From contig CANRMX010000012.1 of the NCBI GenBank assembly GCA_947631855.1, positions 1-49,523 on the forward strand: a stretch of 49,523 nucleotides of DNA, read 5' to 3'. The notes beneath the pieces were generated by a model that was not told the origin of the DNA, did no database searches, and was given only the letters and a program-made list of their open reading frames with translations. The DNA is from an uncultured Clostridia bacterium (GTDB lineage: Bacteria; Bacillota; Clostridia; Oscillospirales; Acutalibacteraceae). A program made the position numbers and the translations under genes. Position 1 is the stretch's first letter; the number at the start of each line of letters is the position of its first letter. Of this stretch, positions 1-7,020 are shown piece after piece.

Positions 1-10
1 CCTCCTTTGG
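1..10 (-). promoter_or_regulatory. Ribosome binding site of a gene left of the window
   Basis: Read on the minus strand this is CCAAAGGAGG, a strong Shine-Dalgarno. It implies a minus-strand gene whose start codon lies just left of base 1. Positions 11-115 would then be its leader; a TACAAT -10-like hexamer (103-108, minus) could serve it, but no good -35 is visible. Confidence 0.5.
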
Positions 11-115
11 GTGCATTGCGGTGTGATAACTCAATGATATCCGATTTGGCCGGTTCCTTCTTCTCTTTTTTGTGAACGTTTTTCCTTCGCTGTCCAATAT
101 GTATTGTAGCACTAC

Positions 116-144
116 AGCCCCGGTCACGCCGGGGCTTCGTTTTT
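116..144 (+). terminator. Intrinsic terminator upstream of oadB promoter
   Basis: AGCCCCGG (116-123) pairs with CCGGGGCT (129-136) across a 5-nt loop, followed by a T-rich run. It insulates the oadB promoter at 148 from plus-strand transcription coming from the left. Confidence 0.75.
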
Positions 145-147
145 TAC

Positions 148-176
148 TTGACATCCTTTCCAAAAAGTGGTATGCT
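148..176 (+). promoter_or_regulatory. Sigma-A promoter of the riboswitch-oadB transcript
   Basis: TTGACA (148-153), 17-bp spacer, TATGCT (171-176). Transcription would start near 183, immediately before the riboswitch-like structure. Confidence 0.8.
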
Positions 177-184
177 GTGTGATA

Positions 185-342
185 CACATGGGGGAGTAGT
201 CGGCGGGCGGAAAATCGCCAGCAGCTAAGTCAACAATCACGAGGCCAACGGCCTATGGGTTAGCTTGAAACGACCAGACCTGGGTGCACACGCGGAGATT
301 CCTTCCGCGGATTTGGTGCGCCGGGCGGGTCGTTTTTCTTTA
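185..342 (+). ncRNA. yybP-ykoY-like (Mn2+) riboswitch with terminator switch
   Basis: The transcript opens with CACATGGG (185-192) followed by GGAGTAG, the typical start of the yybP-ykoY manganese aptamer. CACATGGG pairs with CCTGGGTG (279-286), giving P1. Inside are AGCTAA/TTAGCT (223-228/260-265), a GTCAACA segment and a GGCC-aac-GGCC hairpin. The P1 3' strand is also the 5' arm of a terminator: GACC (272-275) with GGTC (328-331) and 279-289 with 316-325, around an inner CGCGGA/TCCGCG hairpin, then a T-run at 333-337. P1 and terminator are therefore mutually exclusive, the layout of a ligand-ON switch. The aptamer class was assigned by eye from short motifs, so another ion-sensing class cannot be excluded; the switch architecture itself is clear. 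Confidence 0.6.
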
Positions 343-404
343 TTCCTGCATGATTTTTCCCGTCCCCGGCAACCCTATTTTTTGGACAGAAAGGAAGTAG
401 AAAA

Positions 405-1532
405 ATGGAATTCTTATGGGAAAGCCTGCTGTCCGTCACCTGGCAGCAGGTGGTGATGTACCTGGTAGGCGGCGCGCTGATCTGGCTGGCCATCAAAAAG
501 GACTATGAGCCCGCGCTGCTGCTGCCCATGGGCTTCGGCGCCATCCTGGTGAACCTGCCCATGTCCGGCGTCCTCAACCAGTATATGGAGGGCGTGGGCG
601 AGACCCACGGCATCATCCAGTGGCTGTTCGAGGTGGGCATCGAGGCGTCGGAGGCGTTCCCGCTGCTGCTGTTTATCGGCATCGGCGCCATGATCGATTT
701 CGGCCCCCTGCTCTCCAATCCCAAGATGTTCCTCTTTGGCGCGGCGGCCCAGTTCGGCATCTTCATGACCATCGTCTTTGCGGCGTTTTTGGGCTTTGAT
801 ATCCGGGACGCAGTGTCCATCGGCATCATCGGCGCGGCGGACGGCCCCACCAGTCTGCTGGTGTCCCAGGTGCTCCATTCCAATTATATCGGGCCCATCG
901 CGGTGGCGGCCTATTCCTACATGGCGTTGGTGCCCATCATCCAGCCCGTGGCCATCAAGGCCGTCACCACCAAAAAGGAGCGGGCCATCCCCATGACCTA
1001 CCGTCCCGCCGCCGTGACCAAGACCGTGCGGATCCTGTTCCCCATCGTGGTGACTTTGGCCGCCGGATTCGTGGCGCCCGCTTCCGTATCGCTGGTGGGC
1101 TTCCTGATGTTCGGCAATCTGCTGCGGGAATGCGGCGTGCTCAATCGCCTGTCCGAGACGGCCCAGAACGATCTGGCCAATCTCATCACCCTGCTGCTGG
1201 GCATCACCATTTCCTTCTCCATGCGGGCGGAGCGCTTCGTGAATCTCCAGACCCTGATGATCATGGCCCTGGGCCTGTTCGCCTTTGTGTTTGATTCCAT
1301 CGGCGGCGTGCTGTTCGCCAAGCTCCTCAACCTGTTCAGCAAGGAGAAGATCAATCCCATGGTGGGCGCGGCAGGCATCTCCGCCTTCCCCATGTCCGCC
1401 CGGGTGATCGAGAAAATGGGCATCGCCGAAAACAACCAGAATCACCTGCTGATGCACGCCGTGGGCGCCAACGTCTCCGGGCAGATCGCCTCGGCGGTGG
1501 CCGGCGGCATCGTGCTGGGCTTCTTTATGTGA
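405..1532 (+). CDS. oadB: Sodium ion-translocating decarboxylase subunit beta (OadB/GcdB/MmdB family)
   Basis: A 375-residue polytopic membrane protein of the family that couples decarboxylation of biotin-bound carboxyl groups to Na+ export. It shows LLFIGIGAMIDFGPLL, the ion-site motif GIIGAADGPT (residues 140-149, with D146 equivalent to the essential D203 of Klebsiella OadB), the SYMALVPIIQP segment, and the C-terminal GAAGISAFPMSARV region. Length fits short Firmicute beta subunits. The start is set by the AAGGAAG ribosome site at 391-397. The only partner here is the small gene 15 bp downstream; no carboxyltransferase or biotin-carrier gene is in view, so the decarboxylase partners are elsewhere or absent. 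Expression appears controlled by the riboswitch-like leader at 185-342, an unusual pairing. The family call is secure; the transported ion and substrate are inferred. Confidence 0.93.
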   Translation: MEFLWESLLSVTWQQVVMYLVGGALIWLAIKKDYEPALLLPMGFGAILVNLPMSGVLNQYMEGVGETHGIIQWLFEVGIEASEAFPLLLFIGIGAMIDFGPLLSNPKMFLFGAAAQFGIFMTIVFAAFLGFDIRDAVSIGIIGAADGPTSLLVSQVLHSNYIGPIAVAAYSYMALVPIIQPVAIKAVTTKKERAIPMTYRPAAVTKTVRILFPIVVTLAAGFVAPASVSLVGFLMFGNLLRECGVLNRLSETAQNDLANLITLLLGITISFSMRAERFVNLQTLMIMALGLFAFVFDSIGGVLFAKLLNLFSKEKINPMVGAAGISAFPMSARVIEKMGIAENNQNHLLMHAVGANVSGQIASAVAGGIVLGFFM

Positions 1533-1546
1533 CAGGAGGGTAAACC

Positions 1547-1765
1547 ATGCAACTCAATCTTATGCTTACCGCGCTGCTGGCCAGCATCGGCGTGATCGGC
1601 GGAGCGGACGGCCCCACGGTCTTTACCTTCGGCGGATTCAATATGGATACCGTCTGGCAGGCGCTGGAGATCATGGGCAAGGGGATGCTGGGCATCTTCG
1701 TGGTGATGATCCTCATCGCCCTCATCGTGGTGCTCATGAACCGCCTGGGCAGCCCCAAAAAATAG
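1547..1765 (+). CDS. OadG-like small membrane subunit carrying an OadB-type GGADGPT motif
   Basis: A 72-residue protein, 15 bp after oadB with its own AGGAGGG site, so very likely cotranscribed and translated with it. The C-terminal half has one strong membrane helix (MLGIFVVMILIALIVVLMNR) and a short basic tail, like the gamma/OadG subunits that anchor Na+-decarboxylase complexes. The N-terminal half is a second hydrophobic stretch containing VIGGADGPTVF (residues 16-26), which resembles the ion-binding loop of the beta subunit next door. It may assemble with OadB and complete or regulate its ion path. That is inference; membership among OadG-related small transporter subunits is likely from size, topology and context. 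Confidence 0.75.
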   Translation: MQLNLMLTALLASIGVIGGADGPTVFTFGGFNMDTVWQALEIMGKGMLGIFVVMILIALIVVLMNRLGSPKK

Positions 1766-1782
1766 CCCGCTTTTAACTTTTT

Positions 1783-1820
1783 TATTCTATCCCCCCGCCT
1801 TACGGCGGGGGGATAGAATA
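1783..1820. terminator. Long perfect hairpin terminator after the oadB operon
   Basis: A 17-bp perfect stem (1783-1799 with 1804-1820) and a TTAC loop; T-rich sequence lies on both sides. Its core CCCCCCGCC/GGCGGGGGG resembles the repeated palindromes elsewhere in the window, for example at 37669-37699. Confidence 0.8.
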
Positions 1821-1821
1821 T

Positions 1822-2060
1822 ATATTATCTCTAGCTTGGAGCAGCCTGAGCCTGCGTATACTTTGGCCCACCGGATTGAGATAATTGTGCCTCCCCTTTC
1901 GGGGAGGCACTTTTTATGTCTTAAGCTAGCTTACGTGCAAGCGAATCCCACCCTCGTCCCGCACGCACTATCGGGCGCGACTGAAAAACTTGCGGCCTTT
2001 GCTCAGCAAGTGAGCGGAGCGAACGGAGCCCGCGACTTGGCCCGCGCGGCCACGCGCTGC
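1822..2060. repeat. Intergenic mosaic repeat with terminator hairpin
   Basis: Holds no gene. Contains the palindrome GTGCCTCCCC-tttc-GGGGAGGCAC (1887-1910, then TTTTT), which can terminate plus transcription and sits downstream of the minus gene that ends at 2061. The right half (1968-2050) is the dispersed module ATCGGGCGCGAC...CTTGCGGCCTTTG...GTGAGCGGAGCGAACGGAGC seen again near 14.8, 28.3, 28.65, 38.35 and 42.7 kb. Confidence 0.75.
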
Positions 2061-3443
2061 CTATTCCGCGATCTCGATCTTCATGCGGCTGTAGGCTTCG
2101 TGGATCACCTTGTCCATGTCCGCGTCGGATGCTCCTTGGGCGATCTCCGAACAGTCGCTGTACAGGTTGGAAAGCTCCCGGGTGAGCTCGCCCCGGAACT
2201 GCGTGTGGGTGATCTCCCGCCGTATCCGGGTGAATTCTTCAAAATTCCTTTCGCTCAGGGGCCTCGTCAACTCGGGGGCTTCATCGCGCCATTTCGTGGA
2301 ATTTTTCTCTCGATAGTTGCGCAGGTAGTCCCTGACAAAATCCTGGGAAAACACCTCCTCGAACACGGGCGTAGAGGTATGCGCCACCCGGTCGTAGAAC
2401 AGCAGGTTGAGCAGCGCCTCCCGGCTGAGCAGGGCGTCCAGTACGAAAAAGGCGTCGTCGGGCCGCCGGGTGTTGGCGTTGATGGCCGCCCAGGTGGTCA
2501 CGGAGACCTTCACGCCGCCCTCGTCGCAATAGGTGGGCAGCATGGTCAGCGAAGCCCTGGGGACATTCGCGGGCGATAAGCCAGAGATCGAATGGCAGAA
2601 ATCGGGGTCGTTCCACATTCCAAAGTCACTGGTAAGATCATCGGCATAAAAATCCGGCAGTCTCCAGGGGTTCTCCTTCGTTGTTTCGTCGATCTCCAGC
2701 ATCTGGTCGATGCGCTCCCGCAGCTCCTCCTCGGTGAAGGCCAGTGCTCGGTGGTCGGGGTCGTAATTGGCCAGCGTGCCAAAGGTGTGACTTAAATTGT
2801 TGTTACCGGCGGCCACCCCGTCAGAAGCAAAAGCCAGCTCCAGAGAGCCGGTCACCTGCAAAAAGCCGGTGGCGTCGTCCACCACATCCTGCCAGCTGTT
2901 GCCTGCGGGCACCTCGGGCAGCTCCTCCTGCCGGAAGCAGGTCACAGGGAGCCTATAGGCCAGCGGCAGCACCACCCGGCCGTAGGTTTCACTGCAGCCC
3001 GCCGCCATCACCTCCGGGGTCAGCGCATCCCAGTCCATGAACTGTGCTTTTTCCAAATAGTCGTCCAGAGGATAAAACTGGCCCAATTCCATGTTCTTTT
3101 CCGGCGTCAAAAACAGGGAATCTCCGTTGTCGATGATGAACACGTCCGGGCCCTCCCCGGCCATCATCTCCGTGCGCACACGGGTAAAGAGGGCGTCTCG
3201 GGCACTTTCATCCTCTCTCGGTACCACTTCGACTTCCACGTCCTCAGGGCCGCCCATATCCTTCAGGAACTTTTCCAGATCTTCCGCATACATACTGCCG
3301 GTGCGTGGTTCAGAAACAATAAAAGCCCCCTCCAGATCCAGAAGAACTTGAAGGGGTTTTTCTTCTTTTTTGCAGCCAGACAACCCGCCCAGACTGAAAA
3401 GGGCAAGGGCGGCGCAAAGGAACAGGGACACCCCTTTTTTCAT
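2061..3443 (-). CDS. Orphan extracellular solute-binding lipoprotein (paralogue 1 of 3)
   Basis: A 460-residue lipoprotein with an MKKG start, hydrophobic core and lipobox LSGC (Cys24), so anchored on the outer face of the membrane. The fold looks like a type I substrate-binding protein: the RVRTEMMAGEGPDVFIID region (near residues 87-105), LTPEKNMELGQFYPLDDYL, NSWQDV and AAINANTRRPDDAFFVLDALLS are typical of sugar-binding proteins, although overall similarity to known families is weak. Close paralogues lie at 28850-30223 and 40844-42313. No ABC permease or ATPase gene is next to any of them, so they may share a remote transporter or act as sensors. The start follows GAGGGAGGAATTC. Substrate unknown. 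Confidence 0.8.
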   Translation of the reverse strand: MKKGVSLFLCAALALFSLGGLSGCKKEEKPLQVLLDLEGAFIVSEPRTGSMYAEDLEKFLKDMGGPEDVEVEVVPREDESARDALFTRVRTEMMAGEGPDVFIIDNGDSLFLTPEKNMELGQFYPLDDYLEKAQFMDWDALTPEVMAAGCSETYGRVVLPLAYRLPVTCFRQEELPEVPAGNSWQDVVDDATGFLQVTGSLELAFASDGVAAGNNNLSHTFGTLANYDPDHRALAFTEEELRERIDQMLEIDETTKENPWRLPDFYADDLTSDFGMWNDPDFCHSISGLSPANVPRASLTMLPTYCDEGGVKVSVTTWAAINANTRRPDDAFFVLDALLSREALLNLLFYDRVAHTSTPVFEEVFSQDFVRDYLRNYREKNSTKWRDEAPELTRPLSERNFEEFTRIRREITHTQFRGELTRELSNLYSDCSEIAQGASDADMDKVIHEAYSRMKIEIAE

Positions 3444-3484
3444 AAAAGAATTCCTCCCTCAAAATAATATGATATATGAAAAAA

Positions 3485-3522
3485 TCCGCAGTCTGCAAAC
3501 TGAAAAGACTGCGGACTTTTTC
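3485..3522. terminator. Terminator between two minus-strand secreted-protein genes
   Basis: TCCGCAGTC (3485-3493) pairs with GACTGCGGA (3507-3515). Flanked by A-runs on the left and T-runs on the right, so it can work on both strands. It separates 3558-3854 from the lipoprotein gene downstream. Confidence 0.75.
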
Positions 3523-3557
3523 TACATTAGACTATTACAAATCTACGTTAGGGTATT

Positions 3558-3854
3558 TTAGGCATAAGGACAAGTTTCTTGGTACTTTTTGAAAACATCA
3601 AAATACCCGTCATAGCGGCAGTTCCAATGGTAGAAGGTACCATACAGAGTATGCTCATGCGGACCATTGTGATTTGCGCATATAGACACAGATACTGTTT
3701 GCTTACCTGCGGATGTGGTATAAGTTGACTCAGTACCACAGCGCGGGCAAGGCCCACCAGGAGTATTGACAACAGCGCTGACAGGTGCTGCGATCACCCC
3801 AGCACACACGGCCATGGACAGTAAAGCTACCTTTACTTTACCCAGTTTCTTCAT
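3558..3854 (-). CDS. Small secreted protein with a CxxC pair
   Basis: A 98-residue protein with a clear Sec signal peptide (MKKLGKVKVALLSMAVCAGVIAAPVSA) and a mature part of about 70 residues carrying CPRC (zinc-ribbon-like), further Cys residues and a GTFYHWNCRYDGYFDVF segment. I do not recognise the family. It has its own promoter at 3951-3979 and a terminator at 3485-3522, so it is monocistronic. The region is visibly richer in AT than its neighbours, suggesting acquisition. The AAGGAGGAACAAGCA site in front of the ATG supports this start. Confidence 0.7.
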   Translation of the reverse strand: MKKLGKVKVALLSMAVCAGVIAAPVSAVVNTPGGPCPRCGTESTYTTSAGKQTVSVSICANHNGPHEHTLYGTFYHWNCRYDGYFDVFKKYQETCPYA

Positions 3855-3950
3855 TGCTTGTTCCTCCTTAAAAATTAATAAATTATATTTCTACAACAGG
3901 ACAACGAGCACAAATCCTGTTGGAAATACCAAAATCTTCCTTATGAACAA

Positions 3951-3979
3951 ATTATACTTCATGCCAAAATCATTGTCAA
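3951..3979 (-). promoter_or_regulatory. Promoter of the small secreted-protein gene
   Basis: On the minus strand TTGACA (3979-3974), 17-bp spacer, TATAAT (3956-3951). Near-consensus, in AT-rich DNA. The stretch 3855-4087 otherwise holds no gene. Confidence 0.85.
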
Positions 3980-4087
3980 GTCTTTTTTGAAAAAATATGA
4001 TGTTTATTTTTTGAACGCCCATCTTGACAAGGATCGACCGAACGGCGTACAATGGAAGCGCGTCGTGGCCCGGTCGGCCACGGCCTG

Positions 4088-4687
4088 CTAGCGGAGGGTG
4101 AATTGTTCGGGCTGGGTGCGCTTCATCCAGTGCTTGCAGACGCACACCCCCGAAGCCAGGGTGATGCCCAATCCCAGGGCCAGCTGGTGGGCCCAAAAGG
4201 TGAGCAGCCACGCTGCCGGGAGGAATACCCCAAAGGCCGCCAGGCAGCGATGCCAACCGGAGGAAAACCGCACCAATCCAAAGACGATGTAGCACGCCGC
4301 CAGCGCCCAGACCACCGGCGAAACCGGCAGCAGGCCCAGGAGCACCCCGAAGGTGACGGCAATGCACTTGCCGCCGCGAAAATGCCAAAACGCCGAAAAC
4401 CCGTGGCCCAGCACCGGCGCGCAGAGCACCGCCGCCATCCAGAGGGAGCGGGCGGGCAGGAAGCGCAGCCCCAGCAGCACGGGCAGGGCGCCCTTGGCCA
4501 GCTCGCAGAGCAGACACAGGGAGCCCATCACCGGGCCGCAGAGCTCATACACATTGGTGGCCCCGGGATTCCCATCGCCCTGCTGGGTCACGTCCACGCC
4601 CCGCAGGAGCAGCGGCAGCCACCGGCTAAAGTGCACGCTGCCCAGCAGGTACCCGCCGATCGTCAAAATCAAACCCATTCCATCCAT
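4088..4687 (-). CDS. plsY: Glycerol-3-phosphate acyltransferase PlsY
   Basis: A 199-residue integral membrane enzyme that transfers an acyl group from acyl-phosphate to glycerol-3-phosphate, the first step of phospholipid synthesis. The three PlsY motifs are present in order: GSVHFSRW near residue 16, GDGNPGATNVYEL near 38, and GHGFSAFWHFRGGKCIAV near 95, separated by hydrophobic helices. The third motif reads GGKCIA rather than the common GGKGVA, and motif 1 has VHF for IPF, so this is a divergent member, possibly a second paralogue beside a standard housekeeping copy. It is monocistronic, with a minus promoter at 4711-4739. A GTGGCC/GGCCAC hairpin follows the stop codon. Confidence 0.85.
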   Translation of the reverse strand: MDGMGLILTIGGYLLGSVHFSRWLPLLLRGVDVTQQGDGNPGATNVYELCGPVMGSLCLLCELAKGALPVLLGLRFLPARSLWMAAVLCAPVLGHGFSAFWHFRGGKCIAVTFGVLLGLLPVSPVVWALAACYIVFGLVRFSSGWHRCLAAFGVFLPAAWLLTFWAHQLALGLGITLASGVCVCKHWMKRTQPEQFTLR

Positions 4688-4710
4688 TTAATCGCCTCAA
4701 ATCTCCCCCC

Positions 4711-4739
4711 AGTATACCACCGTCCGCGCTTTTTTTCAA
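4711..4739 (-). promoter_or_regulatory. plsY promoter
   Basis: Minus strand TTGAAA (4739-4734), 17-bp spacer, TATACT (4716-4711), about 25 bp before the plsY start. Confidence 0.75.
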
Positions 4740-4801
4740 GATTTTCCCAACCCCTGCGCCAATCCCCCTTGCCGCCGGACAAAAAGCAGCGCAACTACCC
4801 C

Positions 4802-4830
4802 TTGCAAATTTGCGGCAAAAGGTGTATACT
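4802..4830 (+). promoter_or_regulatory. Promoter of the polysaccharide deacetylase gene
   Basis: TTGCAA (4802-4807), 17-bp spacer, TATACT (4825-4830), 45 bp before the start codon. Confidence 0.75.
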
Positions 4831-4874
4831 GAGCGTGAGGGTATACAAAATTTTCCAAAAAGCGAGGGGTTTTT

Positions 4875-6293
4875 ATGAAGTTTCTGAGGAGGATCGCCAG
4901 CCTTGCGCTGGTGCTTGCCCTGTGCTGCGGGATGATCCCGCTGGGCGTGGGGGCGGCCAATCAAAACGGAAATTACAAGCTGGTGGCGCTCACCTTTGAT
5001 GACGGCCCCGGGCCGTACACCGGGCGGCTGCTGGACGCGCTGAAGCAGCGGAACGCCAAAGCCACCTTCTTCATGCTGGGCGAACGGCTGGCCGGCAGCG
5101 CAACCTATCGGGGCTATTTGAAGCGCATGGTGGACGAGGGGCATCAGATCGCCAACCATTCCTATTCCCACCCGGAGATGACGTCCCTGTCCTCCGCCAG
5201 TATCGCCAATCAGCTGAACAACACCCGCCAGTATCTGGCCGCCGCCGGCGGCAATCAGACCTATTATGTCCGGCCGCCCTACGGCTCGTATAATTCCACG
5301 GTGGGCAGCCTGGCCGGCGCGCCGCTGATCCTCTGGTCGGTGGACCCGGAAGATTGGAAATACCGCAACACCGCCACCGTGTACAACAATGTCATGAACT
5401 ACGCGGGCGACGGGGATATCATCCTGCTCCACGATATCTATTCCACCAGCGTGGATGGGGCGATCCGGGTGATCGACGCGCTGCAGGCCAAGGGGTATGA
5501 ATTCGTCACGGTCAGTGAACTGCTGCGCCGCCGGGGCATCACCCCCACCAACGGCAAAGCCTATTATTCCGCGCCCAACAAGGGCATCAATCTGGGCCCG
5601 CAGCAGCCCGCGCCCGATCCCGAATACTACGACGAGAGCAAGCTGGACAAGCATTGGGCCTATCCCGAGATCGCCGAGGTGTTGAAGCGGGGCATCTTCA
5701 ATGGATTGGGCGGCGGACGATTCGGTCCCAATATGTATATGCAGCGGGGGATGTTCGCCACGGTGCTGGGGAATTATGAACAGCACGGCCAGACGGAGAC
5801 CGCCACGCCCTTCACCGACGTGAAAAGCACGGAGTATTACGCGAAGCACGTGCTGTGGGCGTATCAAAACGGCATCCTGGCCGGCTACGGAAACGGCAAA
5901 TTCGGCCCGAAAGACCCCACCACCCGGGAGCAGGCGGCAGTGATCCTCCAGCGGTATCTGGTGTACCGCGGGATTTTGGAGCCGGACGCCGCCCCGCCCG
6001 CCACCAGCTATAAGGATCAGTCGCGCGTTTCCGCCTGGGCTGTGGACGCTGTCGCGGCGTGCACCCAGCTGGGGCTTTTCCGAGGCTACCCCGACGGCTC
6101 TTTCCAGCCGAAAAAGAAGATCACCCGCGCCGAAGCCGCAGTGGTCATGCTCTCGCTGGACGAGCTGATCCAATCCCTCGCCCAGGAGCCCGAGCCCTCT
6201 CCCGAGCCGACTCCTGAACCTACACCTGCGCCGGAAGCCACTCCAGAGCCTACTCCGGAAACTTCCCCTGAGGCCACGCCGGATGCGGCGTGA
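4875..6293 (+). CDS. Secreted polysaccharide deacetylase with SLH domains
   Basis: A 472-residue surface enzyme. A signal peptide (1-28, ending GVGAA) leads into a NodB/CE4 domain with TFDDGPG (D42, D43), the metal-binding histidines in NHSYSHPEM (H95, H99), RPPYGSYN, an SVDPEDW segment and LLHDI. Such enzymes remove acetyl groups from peptidoglycan or other N-acetylated glycans. Residues of about 240-430 hold three SLH repeats (for example GRFGPNMYMQRGMFATVL, GKFGPKDPTTREQAAVIL, GSFQPKKKITRAEAAVVM) that bind secondary wall polymers. The last 40 residues are a PEPTP-rich tail. The tail following the SLH repeats is atypical; such linkers usually separate domains. Ribosome site GAGGGG. Monocistronic. 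Confidence 0.9.
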   Translation: MKFLRRIASLALVLALCCGMIPLGVGAANQNGNYKLVALTFDDGPGPYTGRLLDALKQRNAKATFFMLGERLAGSATYRGYLKRMVDEGHQIANHSYSHPEMTSLSSASIANQLNNTRQYLAAAGGNQTYYVRPPYGSYNSTVGSLAGAPLILWSVDPEDWKYRNTATVYNNVMNYAGDGDIILLHDIYSTSVDGAIRVIDALQAKGYEFVTVSELLRRRGITPTNGKAYYSAPNKGINLGPQQPAPDPEYYDESKLDKHWAYPEIAEVLKRGIFNGLGGGRFGPNMYMQRGMFATVLGNYEQHGQTETATPFTDVKSTEYYAKHVLWAYQNGILAGYGNGKFGPKDPTTREQAAVILQRYLVYRGILEPDAAPPATSYKDQSRVSAWAVDAVAACTQLGLFRGYPDGSFQPKKKITRAEAAVVMLSLDELIQSLAQEPEPSPEPTPEPTPAPEATPEPTPETSPEATPDAA

Positions 6294-6428
6294 CGCGTTC
6301 CAAACACAATTTTCGCTTCACTCAAATAGCGGCGCTTGTTTTGTTGCACTGCATTTGGGCATAAAAAAAGAGCCGTGCTATCGGCCCCTGCGCTTGACAA
6401 TTTCGCGGTATTCTGCTATAATAAAGAC

Positions 6429-6522
6429 ACAAAGGGAAACTTGCCGGTAAGCGGCATGGCCCTCAGATGCATGTTACAAGTAGTAACCGTGATCCTTGGC
6501 CTGGAGCGGTTACTTCTTGTTT
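6429..6522 (+). ncRNA. Antisense RNA antitoxin of cassette 1
   Basis: Promoter TTGACA (6394-6399), 17-bp spacer, TATAAT (6417-6422), a perfect consensus. The RNA begins GGGAAACTTGCCGGTAAGCGG, containing a TGCCG-gtaag-CGGCA hairpin and GGCCCTC. It ends at the hairpin AGTAACCG (6482-6489)/CGGTTACT (6507-6514) plus a T-rich tail. It overlaps the last codons and the 3' end of the toxin mRNA, the RatA-TxpA type of arrangement. Confidence 0.8.
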
Positions 6523-6596
6523 ATTAATGCGACGATCAGAGAAATGATGATGCTGAGCACCATCAGACTGAGATGTAGCGCTTCATAAACAGTAAT
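6510..6596 (-). CDS. Hol-Tox type I toxin peptide, cassette 1 (ATT start?)
   Basis: A 28-codon frame encoding a membrane peptide with TVYEALHLSLMVLSIIISL followed by a short hydrophobic stretch and an NKK tail, matching the putative holin-like toxin (Hol-Tox) family, whose members usually begin MxVYExL. The codon at the initiator position is ATT (6594-6596), 7 nt after the GGAGGG site; the only nearby ATG sits directly against that site and opens a 6-codon out-of-frame peptide. The toxin promoter is AAGCAA/AGTATA on the plus strand, that is TTGCTT (6775-6770), 17-bp spacer, TATACT (6752-6747). Its leader of about 140 nt is folded into several hairpins. Too short for routine gene calling. Toxicity by membrane damage is known for the family, not shown here. 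Confidence 0.75.
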   Translation of the reverse strand: MTVYEALHLSLMVLSIIISLIVALINKK

Positions 6597-6799
6597 GCTG
6601 CATCCCTCCTTCGTCCAGAGATTCCCATCCTTGCGGTGGGTTTCTATGTCATCGGGAGAGTTTAGCACCCCTCTCCCGTTTCCGGGTGGAGGGCCAACCG
6701 CCTACCGTTACTGGCAAGTATTCCCGCGCCGTATCGGCGCAAGGACAGTATAACAGAGAATCCCACAAAAAGCAAGAAGAAGCGCACAATAAGAATCTT

Positions 6800-6985
6800 T
6801 CTTTGGCTGCACCTAACTTAAGAAATAGTGCCTCCCCACCTTCGGTGGGGAGGCACTTGCTCTTTGTGCGGTGGAGCCAAGTGTGCGCAGCCTCAACCTG
6901 CGGTCAAGCCACGTAAAGTTTTTCACTAACCTTTTGCTTGCAAAAGGTTTTAGCCTCTTTTTCAAAAAGGCTGGAAAACTTTCTG
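6800..6985. repeat. Mosaic repeat between cassette 1 and the ABC exporter
   Basis: Contains the palindrome GTGCCTCCCCACC-ttc-GGTGGGGAGGCAC (6828-6856), then the recurring GGTGGAGCCAAGT module and a short AT-rich hairpin stretch (CTTTTTCAAAAAG). These modules recur at 11.4, 12.5, 37.75, 42.6 and 45.3 kb. No gene. Confidence 0.7.
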
Positions 6986-7014
6986 TTGACAATCTCTCCC
7001 GCCCGTGCTACGAT
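6986..7014 (+). promoter_or_regulatory. ABC exporter operon promoter
   Basis: TTGACA (6986-6991), 17-bp spacer, TACGAT (7009-7014). It directs a leader of about 190 nt. Confidence 0.8.
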
Positions 7015-7020
7015 AGACAT

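Noticed and set aside
185-342. Na+ (DUF1646-type) or Li+ (nhaA-type) riboswitch, attractive given the Na+-pump gene downstream
   Set aside because: The GGAGTAG start and P1 geometry fit yybP-ykoY better as far as I can judge by eye; a covariance search would decide, so it remains an alternative rather than the call.
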